A stretch of DNA of 64,000 nt from Cytophagales bacterium (GTDB lineage Bacteria; Bacteroidota; Bacteroidia; Cytophagales; Cyclobacteriaceae). Location: positions 248,001-312,000 of the forward strand of contig JAFLBR010000006.1 of assembly GCA_017303795.1 (NCBI GenBank). The letters run 5' to 3'. The position numbers were made by a program, and so were the translations under genes. Shown piece by piece: positions 18,503 to 27,800 of this stretch; positions within the stretch are counted from its first letter, which is position 1; every line of letters starts with the position of its first letter. Under the pieces are notes generated by a model that saw only the letters and a program-made list of their open reading frames with translations, did not search any database and was not told the DNA's origin.

Positions 18503-20917
18503 TTACTCCTGCTTCAGAGAATTTACCGGATTGCGGCCAGCAGTCTTAATGGTTTGAAAACTCACTGTAATCATAGCCAAAAGCATGATTGCGAAAACAG
18601 ATACGATATAAATCCAAACATTCGAGCCAATGCGTATGGCATAGTTTGATAGCCACTCCTCCATTGCAAAATAGGCAACTGGTAGTGCTATCAAGGCCGC
18701 AACGAAAACAGTCTTTGCAAATTCCAAGGAGAGTAACTTAACAATTCCAATAACAGAGGCTCCAAGTACTTTGCGAATGCCTATCTCTTTTGTGCGTTGG
18801 ATGATGGTATAGGATGAAAGTCCAAATAATCCCAAACAGGCAATCACAATTATCAGAATTGAAAAAGCAGCCATTATTTTGCCGAACTGGGTGTCCGCGC
18901 GGTATTGCTGATCATACTTTTCATCCAGAAAAAAATAATTGAAAACCGTGTTAGGGTAAACCTGATTCCAGGTAGTCTGTATAGATGAAAGTGTCTGCTG
19001 CATATCGGCTGAAGAAACCTGAAGAGCTATATAATCGTTGGGCTGTGCATAATAAAAAAGCATTGGTAAGTGTCCTTCCTTGGGAGAGCGAAAATGGAAG
19101 TCCTTGAGTACTCCAATAATGGTAGATGATTCAGCTCCACCCCGGGTTTGAAAAGTAATCTTAGAACCTACCGCTTCCGCAGCATTTGTAAACCCCAGCA
19201 TTTTTACGGCTTCTTCATTCACAATAACCTGATCCTGATTAGGCATATCGTTCTCAAAATTTCTTCCGGCCGCCAGTGTCATATTCAATGTGCTCACAAA
19301 GCCGTCATCTACAGCAATAAAGTAGTACACATAACCTTTACCGTTTTCACGGGTTTCGCCAAATCTAAGTATTGAGGTGGTACTTAGTTCTTGAATATCC
19401 ACTCCGGGTAGTGATTCGGCTTGTGCCACAGACTGAATTTCAGGATTTTTGAGTAGCTCACTCTTAAGCGATTGGCTTGTCAATCTTTTTAAAGAGTCTG
19501 GAACATTCACCTGATTTCCCGTGAGCACAACAGTTTGATCGATGTTCATACCAAGGTTATAACTGCGCAAATAATTTACTTGCAAATAAACCGTGCACAT
19601 ACTGATGATGAGTACCACTGTGGCGCTGAACTGAAAAATAACTAACGATCTCCGGAGAAACTGACCGTGAGAGGAAGACCGGAATTTTCCTTTTAATACG
19701 GCCACAGGATTAAAAGATGACAATACAAAAGCCGGATAGATGCCTGAAAGCAACGAACCGGTTACAAGTAGCCCCACGAACAAAATCCAGAAAGATTTAT
19801 CTTCAAGCAGATTAAGTTGCATCGGTTGCCCCGAAAGTTCACGTAAAATTGGAAATGAGAGTTGAAAGAACACCAGTGCCATTGCACCTGCTATGATATT
19901 GATGATAACTGACTCTATCAAAAATTGCCAAATGAGTTGAGTCTTTAACGAGCCCATTACTTTGCGAATGCCTACTTCGCGCGCACGCTCTACTGCTCGT
20001 GCCGTGGACAGGTTAACATAGTTTATCCAGGCAATAGCGATAATGAACAACCCAATAAGTGCTATATAGTTAACCGTGCTGGCGCTACCATTAGGTTCGG
20101 GTTCGTATGATTTAGTTGAGTAAAGGTGAATGTCTTTTATAGGTTCAGCGATAAAACGCTCATCAACAATTTCATCCTTAAGACTGGCAGATAACGTTGC
20201 AAGTTTTTTATTGAAAGCTGTAAGGTCTGTTCCAGGAACCGTGAGCACGTAAGTATACTCGTTGTTGTTATTCCAGGTTTCCTTGTTGTACTGAGGTTTT
20301 ACGGTGGCGAAGGAAAGTCGCGAAAGCAGAAAAGAAAATTTCAGATGTGTGTTGGGCGGAACATCACCAATAACAGCTTTGATAGCGTATACCCGCTTAT
20401 CGATTTCAATAGATTCACCAGTAACTTCTACCCGACCGAAATACTTTTTAGCCATTGATTCGGTGAGTACAACTTCAAAGGGAGCGATCAGTGCCTTTGT
20501 TACATCACCATGCACGGCAGTATATGTAAATACATTGAATACTGAGTGATCGGCCCAGTACATACCCGTCTCCAGAAAATTTAGTTCTCCGGCTTTTACG
20601 CTGGTGAGTCCATCAATCCCATATAGTCTTGCGAAGTCAATGACTTCGGGCATTCTTTCTTTGAGCAGTGGTCCAAGCGGTGCGTACGTTTCGCAATCTG
20701 TTGTTACATACTCTGCTCCGTTGTAGTATTCGGTTGTTATCCTAAGCACTTGATCTGAGTTTGTATGAAAGTCTTCGTAGCTATGTTCATACCGAACATA
20801 CTGAGTTATAAAAAGAAAAGCGGTGATGCCAACTGCCAGACCAAAAATATTAATGAATGAGAAAATCTGGTTTTTGAGAAGACTGCGAAACGCAATGAGA
20901 AAGTAGTTTCTGAGCAT
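18503..20917 (-). CDS. FtsX/MacB-like ABC transporter permease
   Basis: An 804-residue permease of the same family as the neighbouring gene but without the PadR-associated prefix. TM1 is at ~20-42, followed by a MacB-like periplasmic core, a triple-TM FtsX block (~280-420) with the conserved ERAREVGIRKVMGSLK motif, a second core, and a last block with RTKEIGIRKVLGAS (about residue 700). It ends in NPVNSLKQE. It lies 82 bp upstream of padR on the same strand and may share regulation with it. No ATPase is encoded nearby. Confidence 0.88.
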   Translation of the reverse strand: MLRNYFLIAFRSLLKNQIFSFINIFGLAVGITAFLFITQYVRYEHSYEDFHTNSDQVLRITTEYYNGAEYVTTDCETYAPLGPLLKERMPEVIDFARLYGIDGLTSVKAGELNFLETGMYWADHSVFNVFTYTAVHGDVTKALIAPFEVVLTESMAKKYFGRVEVTGESIEIDKRVYAIKAVIGDVPPNTHLKFSFLLSRLSFATVKPQYNKETWNNNNEYTYVLTVPGTDLTAFNKKLATLSASLKDEIVDERFIAEPIKDIHLYSTKSYEPEPNGSASTVNYIALIGLFIIAIAWINYVNLSTARAVERAREVGIRKVMGSLKTQLIWQFLIESVIINIIAGAMALVFFQLSFPILRELSGQPMQLNLLEDKSFWILFVGLLVTGSLLSGIYPAFVLSSFNPVAVLKGKFRSSSHGQFLRRSLVIFQFSATVVLIISMCTVYLQVNYLRSYNLGMNIDQTVVLTGNQVNVPDSLKRLTSQSLKSELLKNPEIQSVAQAESLPGVDIQELSTTSILRFGETRENGKGYVYYFIAVDDGFVSTLNMTLAAGRNFENDMPNQDQVIVNEEAVKMLGFTNAAEAVGSKITFQTRGGAESSTIIGVLKDFHFRSPKEGHLPMLFYYAQPNDYIALQVSSADMQQTLSSIQTTWNQVYPNTVFNYFFLDEKYDQQYRADTQFGKIMAAFSILIIVIACLGLFGLSSYTIIQRTKEIGIRKVLGASVIGIVKLLSLEFAKTVFVAALIALPVAYFAMEEWLSNYAIRIGSNVWIYIVSVFAIMLLAMITVSFQTIKTAGRNPVNSLKQE

Positions 20918-21098
20918 AGCATTCTGGATTTATTTCTGGAGGGTGCTAAAACGGTGCCAACAGGCATTGACGCTGAATTTGCTCGAAAATCGCATGTGGA
21001 ATGTCCGCGAATGAAGGATAATGTCCGGAATCGGTCGGCATTATACGTGGGCGAAAATTGAGGTTTCGATATGATATTAAAATTTACTAATGAAGGAA

Positions 21099-21791
21099 AA
21101 CTTACCTTCCATCAGAAATCAACAACTCCACCCGTCTGTTTTTCTTACGACCATCCTCCGTTGTATTCTCTGCCATAGGTCTTGAACTACCCTCACCGGA
21201 AGTTTCAATGCTTTTAAGGTTAACACCATTGCCCACCAGGTATTCGGCCACTACATCGGCTCGTTGTTTCGATAATGTCAGGTTATGTGCTTCTCTTCCG
21301 GTGTTGTCGGTATGGCCTGAGATTTTAACCGAACGTTCCGGATGCGCAAGCAGGTAGTCAACAATTGGATTGAGTGTAGGAAAATGTTCGCTACGCAATG
21401 TTGATTTGTTGGTTTCAAATAAAAGCTCAGCCCCTAATACAATCAATGTATCGGACATAACTTTTGCAACTTCCATTGCTATTGGCTGTGTAACGGTAGT
21501 ATCCACAGCAATAGGTATTACTTTTTTAACTGGTGGCTTACGCGTGATGGTTGTATCTACCCGGATGTTTTGATAAGCACCGCGTTTCGCATTGCGGGCA
21601 ATCTTCTTTTTGAATTTTTCATAACTGATGGCCTGCAAGGGCGCAGTATGCCCCGACTGAATGCGGCACAGTCTGCGGAAGCAGAGTACTTTGCCAAACA
21701 CAGAATGCCTCGAATTTTTGTTTACGCGCTTCAGTCGCTCCTTATTGGCGCCACTCAGATGAGACACCATCATCGGCATTTTCGCGTTGCC
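21099..21791. repeat. ompA direct repeat, copy 1
   Basis: Matches 30351-31043 over 693 bp in the same orientation, with no indels in the 229 shared codons and roughly 90% identity by eye. The right edge is sharp at 21791/21792, where the sequence switches to the padR leader. Confidence 0.9.
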
Positions 21792-21815
21792 ATAAGTACC
21801 TTTAATTTGTTTCAC
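21102..21815 (-). CDS. Chimeric OmpA-like protein lacking a signal peptide
   Basis: A 237-residue protein. Residues 9-237 are almost identical to the OmpA-like protein encoded at 30354-31142, including the peptidoglycan-binding OmpA domain (~125-237; SGHTDNTGREAHNL, RKKNRRVELL). Residues 1-8 (MKQIKGTY) are instead the start of the PadR protein (MKQMKGTY), and the upstream DNA is the padR leader. The native export signal is therefore missing, so the product is predicted to stay in the cytoplasm or be non-functional. It is probably a young fusion product of a duplication. The frame has stayed open and differences from the intact copy are modest, so decay is recent or some function is retained. 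Confidence 0.8.
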   Translation of the reverse strand: MKQIKGTYGNAKMPMMVSHLSGANKERLKRVNKNSRHSVFGKVLCFRRLCRIQSGHTAPLQAISYEKFKKKIARNAKRGAYQNIRVDTTITRKPPVKKVIPIAVDTTVTQPIAMEVAKVMSDTLIVLGAELLFETNKSTLRSEHFPTLNPIVDYLLAHPERSVKISGHTDNTGREAHNLTLSKQRADVVAEYLVGNGVNLKSIETSGEGSSRPMAENTTEDGRKKNRRVELLISDGR

Positions 21816-21879
21816 CTTTGCCTACCAAGATAGACGCAGAGTTTGGAAAGGGTTGCATGTGAGGAGATTTATTTGTGGG
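21792..21879. repeat. Leader repeat, copy 2 (padR promoter joined to ompA)
   Basis: Near-identical copy of 18397-18485 placed directly in front of the truncated ompA copy. It provides the start codon and the first eight codons of the chimeric gene. Confidence 0.85.
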
Positions 21880-21969
21880 AACATAAAAACTAATCGCAAA
21901 AAAAACTTATCGAAATTTTATGGAATTCCGGCTACAGCGGCATCTAACCGTTGTACCTAATACAATTCT

Positions 21970-24837
21970 ATGAAGCTGAATTTTACTGCTCTTCTGTTTC
22001 TCATCGCGCTCCTAGCGCAAGCTCAGGAACGAATAATCTCAGGCAGGCTTACATCAACAGATGATGGAAGTCCCCTACCCGGTATCAACATCACCATTAA
22101 AGGAAGCTCCACTGGTACCGTTACCGATGCAAATGGATACTACTCAATACGGGTACCTATTGGAGCCACGCTGGTGTATTCATTTATCGGTATGCAAACC
22201 CGTGAGGTTGTAGTAACAGAAAATAATCTAAAATCGGGTAGCTCAGGTAATCAACGTATCAAAGAAACCAAGAACAAGTCTGTTCCGGTACCGCGATCCT
22301 TTTATGATACTGTTCATTTAAATCAAACCGGGCTGGCCACATTTACTGACGATATGCCTGCCTATCGCAGCACAAGCAAGATTAATCCGGCAACGATTAG
22401 AGCAATAAAAATTAAAGGTAAAACCTATTACATTAAATCAGATACTGATCCCACATTGCCAAAAGGTTTTGCCATCCAGTATGCAAACACATTTGGGTTG
22501 GAACAGATAAACAAACTGCCGGCTCTGCAGCGTGCATACGCGCAAGGCCGAACCAATGGAAGTTCATTACAATGGGTGGGTGCAGATCAACAGGAAATTT
22601 TTTCATGGGGCCCGCTAACCCGAATGCTGGAGTTTGACGGAAGCCCTAATGACTTTGATAAAAATGGAAGCTTGGTACCAGTCGGAACAGGAATCGGCAA
22701 CGCTGCCAAAATCTATAATCCAATGTCGTTATTCAGAACTGGTTTTGTGCAAGCCAATGAGTTAACGTTTAATCGCACGTTAGCACGAAACGGCAGCTTT
22801 AATTTTGATGCTGAGCACAGAACTCGAAGTGGTGTAATTCCAAATTCGCGATACCAGAAAGTTAACCTGGCCGCTACACTTAAAAATTTTTACCTGAAAG
22901 AAAATCTACACCTCAACGGTTCAGTGTCATTTAATCGCTCTACCGGTAATCTGCTTAACCGCGGGGCTAATCTCACTTCTATTATAGGAGCTGTTTACCG
23001 CACCCCGGTTACATTCGATAATACCAATGCGCTTGCAAAAAGAGCAGCGATCAATGGTACTGAGTCATATCGTTTGCCAGATGGCACATTACGATCTCAC
23101 GCTGCGGGATTGGTCGATAATCCATACGGACTAATTAGCCAATTACCTGATACCGAAACACTGAATCGTTTGCTTGCTACCACCAATTTGCGCTATCAAC
23201 CCAAAGGCAAATTTGATTTTGTATTTAACGGCAATCTCGATCAGCAGTGGAACACAAGCAGGTTTGGAATTCCACCGGGTTATTCAGGTACAACCGCTGG
23301 TAGGTTAACAAGGCGTAACGATAATCAGGCCTATGCCACCTCAATTTTTGCAGCAAATTATTTACAGAGTCAGGACAATAATGAATTCAAACTCGCGCTC
23401 ACTTACCAAACTGAATATCTTAATCGCGAATTGAATCGCTTGGATGGATTCGGATTTCAGTCCCAAGAAAACTTCAGCAATCCGCAACAGGCTGATTCTG
23501 TTGCATCGCTAAACAGAGATCAATATCGCACTACCCATCAACTTACTCTAAAGGCTCACTACGAATGGCAATGGCTCAATGCTTTTATCTTAAACAGAAA
23601 TTATTTTTCAAATACTGTTAACTACCAACACTATGTAAATTTATTTCCCACGGCCAGTATAAGTGTTGATATTAAGCAGTTATTGGATTTATGGTCTATT
23701 AATCAACTAAAACTTTATTCAACTACAAGCCGCAGTATTCGCGAGGCACCGTTACTCTATTCAAATTGGTCATACCAATCATTGGCTTTGCAAGCCCAAC
23801 ACTATTCACAGTTTTATGAGTCAGATGAAATTCTCTTCAACCGGTTGGTGGCCCCAGAAACAGAATGGAAATCGGAGCTTGGATTAAAGTTTGATGCGAA
23901 CAGGCTAAGTGCCGAGGTATCGTGGTTTGGCAACACCACAGCTAACTTCATTGCACCCGTAAATTCTCCACAAGGGTTCAGGCTTAGTAATACCGCCACT
24001 ATTCAAAACCGTGGCTGGCTTATTTCGGGTCGGTACATCACCTACATACCGCAAGGCAATTGGTCAATTGATCTGAAGTGGAGTAAATACAACAGCGTGG
24101 TAAAAGAACTTTATTCCCCAGCCGATTGGATTGCGTTAGCCGGCTTTAGTGAAGTACAACAGGTATTGGCAACGGACAAACCGGTAGGCGCTATTTATGG
24201 AACCTCCTATCTAAAAAACGATGCTGATCAAATTATTATCGGTGCCGATGGCTTTCCAATAAAAGACAGTAACCTGAAAATGATCGGCAATCCAATTCCG
24301 GATTGGACACTGAGTCTGGCTTCTTATACCAACTGGAAACAATTCAAACTCTCAATCCTTTTTGATTTTAAAAAAGGTGGCGAGATGTGGAATGGTACCA
24401 GCAGCGCGCTGGATTACCTCGGTAGATCGCAACATTCAGGTGAGTACCGAAACTTATCGATTTTTCTGTTTGAAGGTGTTAATGACAGTGGTAACCCAAA
24501 TCTGGTTCCGGTAAGTTTTTACAATCCTGCTAATCCGTTAGCGGATAACCGGTGGGTACGATATGGCTGGGATGGTGTAGGCGAAGACTACATAGAAGAT
24601 ACTTCGTGGATCAGGTTAACAGAGTTGGCACTCTCCTACACTACCCGATATAAAGTTATACATGGCATTAAAAGCATCCGGCTCTCACTGATTGGTCGAA
24701 ATCTTTTTGTGATTACACCTTATACCGGAGTTGATCCGGCTGCATCGCTGTTTGGCTACAGCACCACACAAGGATTAGATCTTTTCAATACACCATCGGT
24801 ACGCAGTTACACCGCACAAATCACTTTAACATTTTAG
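21970..24837 (+). CDS. SusC/RagA-type TonB-linked outer membrane barrel without a plug domain
   Basis: A 955-residue protein with a signal peptide (1-18) and a carboxypeptidase-regulatory-like domain (~20-85; SGRLTSTDDGSPLPGINITI). After ~85 further residues comes the SusC post-plug region (GLEQINKLPALQRAYAQG at ~176-193, FSWGP at ~211) and a barrel that ends in an outer-membrane C-terminus with terminal Phe (ITLTF). SusC features such as RTGFVQANELTFN and SLIGRNLFVITPYTGVDP are clear. The ~115-residue plug expected between the regulatory domain and the barrel is absent: there is no VVVxGYG motif, no ALQGRVAGV-type segment and no IRG motif. The next gene, 3 bp away, contains exactly that domain. 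No SusD-like gene is present. The simplest reading is a two-piece receptor. Confidence 0.85.
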   Translation: MKLNFTALLFLIALLAQAQERIISGRLTSTDDGSPLPGINITIKGSSTGTVTDANGYYSIRVPIGATLVYSFIGMQTREVVVTENNLKSGSSGNQRIKETKNKSVPVPRSFYDTVHLNQTGLATFTDDMPAYRSTSKINPATIRAIKIKGKTYYIKSDTDPTLPKGFAIQYANTFGLEQINKLPALQRAYAQGRTNGSSLQWVGADQQEIFSWGPLTRMLEFDGSPNDFDKNGSLVPVGTGIGNAAKIYNPMSLFRTGFVQANELTFNRTLARNGSFNFDAEHRTRSGVIPNSRYQKVNLAATLKNFYLKENLHLNGSVSFNRSTGNLLNRGANLTSIIGAVYRTPVTFDNTNALAKRAAINGTESYRLPDGTLRSHAAGLVDNPYGLISQLPDTETLNRLLATTNLRYQPKGKFDFVFNGNLDQQWNTSRFGIPPGYSGTTAGRLTRRNDNQAYATSIFAANYLQSQDNNEFKLALTYQTEYLNRELNRLDGFGFQSQENFSNPQQADSVASLNRDQYRTTHQLTLKAHYEWQWLNAFILNRNYFSNTVNYQHYVNLFPTASISVDIKQLLDLWSINQLKLYSTTSRSIREAPLLYSNWSYQSLALQAQHYSQFYESDEILFNRLVAPETEWKSELGLKFDANRLSAEVSWFGNTTANFIAPVNSPQGFRLSNTATIQNRGWLISGRYITYIPQGNWSIDLKWSKYNSVVKELYSPADWIALAGFSEVQQVLATDKPVGAIYGTSYLKNDADQIIIGADGFPIKDSNLKMIGNPIPDWTLSLASYTNWKQFKLSILFDFKKGGEMWNGTSSALDYLGRSQHSGEYRNLSIFLFEGVNDSGNPNLVPVSFYNPANPLADNRWVRYGWDGVGEDYIEDTSWIRLTELALSYTTRYKVIHGIKSIRLSLIGRNLFVITPYTGVDPAASLFGYSTTQGLDLFNTPSVRSYTAQITLTF

Positions 24838-24840
24838 CTT

Positions 24841-27800
24841 ATGAAAAACAAACATTACATAAATCTGGCTATCAGTTCACTTCTGATTATCGTTTGTGCC
24901 TTTCAAGCCATAGAAGAACCTGAATTTATTAGCAGGTTAAAAACCAGTCTTAGAACGTACAACCAAAACTTAACCGAAGAAAAGGTGTATGTGCAATTGG
25001 ATAAGCCATTCTATAAACCAGGCGAAGACATCTGGTTTAATGCCTTTGTAGTTAACAGCAATTCCAACCGGCCAACCCACATCAGCGATGTACTCTACGT
25101 AGAGTTGATTGATCCGAAAGGAAATGTGGCGACCAAACTTGATCTGGTGATACGCGAAGGAACCGCCCATGGCGATTTTATGATTTCTGACTCAGCCCCT
25201 GGTGGCTTATATCAAATACGGGCATACACCCAATGGATGAAGAACTTTGGAAAAGAGAGTGGATTTAAAAGGGAAATTCAGGTGCAACGAATCATAACAC
25301 CACGCCTGTTATTAAAGTTAGATTTTGAAAAAGAAGCTTATGGGGCCGGTGAGCCAGTAAGCGCCAAGTTAACCATCAGCAATTTGAAAAATGAAAAAGT
25401 AGAAAATGCTTTGATTGACCTCACAATTAAGATTGATGGTATTACCAAACTCACAAAACAAATAAAATCTAATGCCGATGGAATAGCGACCCTTAACTTT
25501 CAATTATCCGATACCTTAACCACTACAGATGGAATTTTACAGGCTGTAGTAAATACAACTGATATTCAGGAATCAATTACACGTGCTATCCCGATTGTAT
25601 TGAACAAAATCTCAGTTCAGTTTTTACCCGAAGGTGGAAATTGGGTGCAACATGTAAACTGCCGCATAGCTTTTAAAGCGTTGAACGAATTTGGCAAAGG
25701 TGCCGATGTAGCGGGAGTTATTCTGGATGAAGAGCAAAATGTAGTAACCAGCTTCAAAAGCTTTCACATGGGAATGGGTGCATTTGAACTGAATGGTGCT
25801 GGTAATAAAAAATATTATGCAAGGATTGATAGTCCACCTGGTAATCAGACGCTCATTCCTCTTCCGGAGCCAGCAAAAACCGGATTGGTATTAAACCTGA
25901 TAAACCGGGATGACAAAAATCTTTACTGGAATCTTTATGCACCGGCAGAGACCGAAGTTTATCTGGTAGCACAAACCAATGGCGAAATACATTTTGGCGA
26001 ATATTTTAAACTAAAAGCCGGAGTAAATTCAATTACCGTTGCCACCACAAATTTTCCGGCTGGCATTACCGTATTTACCGTATTTGATCGTGAACAAACA
26101 GAACAATGCGAACGCCTTGTGTTTGTGAATAGACAAAAAGGTTTGCAAATCAAACTTACTCCCGATAAATCACGCTACCTGCCACGCGAGCAACTTAATC
26201 TTGATATTCTTACTACAGACAGCAATGGTAAGCCAATGCCGTCAAAGCTTTCGGTAAGCGTAGTGGATGACAAACTGATTTCGTTTGCCGATGATAAGCA
26301 AGACAATATTTTATCAGCCTTGCTATTGAGTTCAGAATTAAAGGGTGAAATTCAGGAACCTGCTTTTTATTTCGATGCTACAGAACCAAAAGCCATTGCC
26401 GCTTTGGATTACCTGTTGATGACACAAGGTTGGCGCAGGTTTAGTTGGAAGGAAGTAATTGCAAATAATAAACCTATTGTATTTGCAGCCGAGAAGAATA
26501 AAAACATCTCAGGTGTGTTGACTAATGATGCCGGAGCCGGAATTGCCGGGGAAGTTACCTTGCTTGAACTTGGTGGCAAGAACAGAGCCATACAGGTTAA
26601 AACCACCCGCGAAGGTCACTTCCTTTTTAGAAATACGGATCCCTCCATTCCACTATTGTTGCTTACAAAGAAGCCCGGAAAAATTTCGTTGCGTAAAGAA
26701 AGTACTTTTTCAATTTCGCTAAACGATAAGGAAGGAACAGTGTTGTTGCCGGATAATCCACAGCAAACAACTGCATTAGCCATAAAACGAATGGAGGTTT
26801 CAGAAGAAACTGATTCAGACCTGAATATGGATATGGGAATGACTGCCGATGTAACACAACTTAGTGAGGTAGTAGTTACCGGCTACGGTGTGATTGAAAG
26901 GCGCGACATGGCTGGCAGCGTTGTAACTATACAATCAGATAATCTGAACGAGCGCTTAAATGCTTCAAGTATTGAAAGCGCATTGCAGGGACGAGTTGCT
27001 GGTGTAATGATTACGCCACAAAGCGGAAATCCGGGTGCGCAGGCTAACCTTATAATTCGCGGATTTAGTTCTCTTGCCGGAGGCCGGCACGAACCTTTGT
27101 ATGTAATTGATGGCCACCCTATCGGCACCAGTCTTAACCAAAATTTTTCTAATGGTAGCATGATTGGCCCCAACGAGATTCTTTCCATACAGGTAATCAA
27201 CTCCCCCGAAGCCAGTGCTTTATATGGAAGTGCAGCCGCCAATGGTGTGATTGCTATAACTACCCGCAACCATTTAGGCTATTACAATCCGGTAAGAAAA
27301 AATAAACTCAATTATAACAGTCATGCCATTACACCACGAAAATTTTCGCGTACCCGTCAGTTTTATGTTCCGGCTATTTCAACTGATATAGAAGAGCGTA
27401 CCGACTTCAGAAGCACCATCTACTGGAATCATACCGTAGTGACAGACGCGCGCGGAAAAGCCAGTGTAACGTTTAACAACAATGATGATGTTAGCGCGTT
27501 CCGCATTACAGCCGAAGGATTTACTGGAGATGGATTAATTGGCCGAGCGGAAGAAGTTTACTATACCACGTTACCACTTGCGTTAGATGTAAAGCTTCCT
27601 GAATTTCTGGGTTATGAAGACGTATTAAAACTTCCTGTAAGAATTAAGAATGAAACGATAAACCCGGTAGAAGCAATCGTCATATTGGATTTACCCCATG
27701 GCCTTCGGGTAAAAGAATCCACACTTCAGAATATTACCATCTCAGCAGCATCTACACAAACAGTTTGGTTTACACTTTCGCCAACCGGTGTGGCTGGTAA

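Noticed and set aside
21970-24837. Complete SusC/SusD polysaccharide utilisation locus
   Set aside because: There is no SusD-like lipoprotein and no glycoside hydrolase nearby, and the SusC-type protein lacks its plug.
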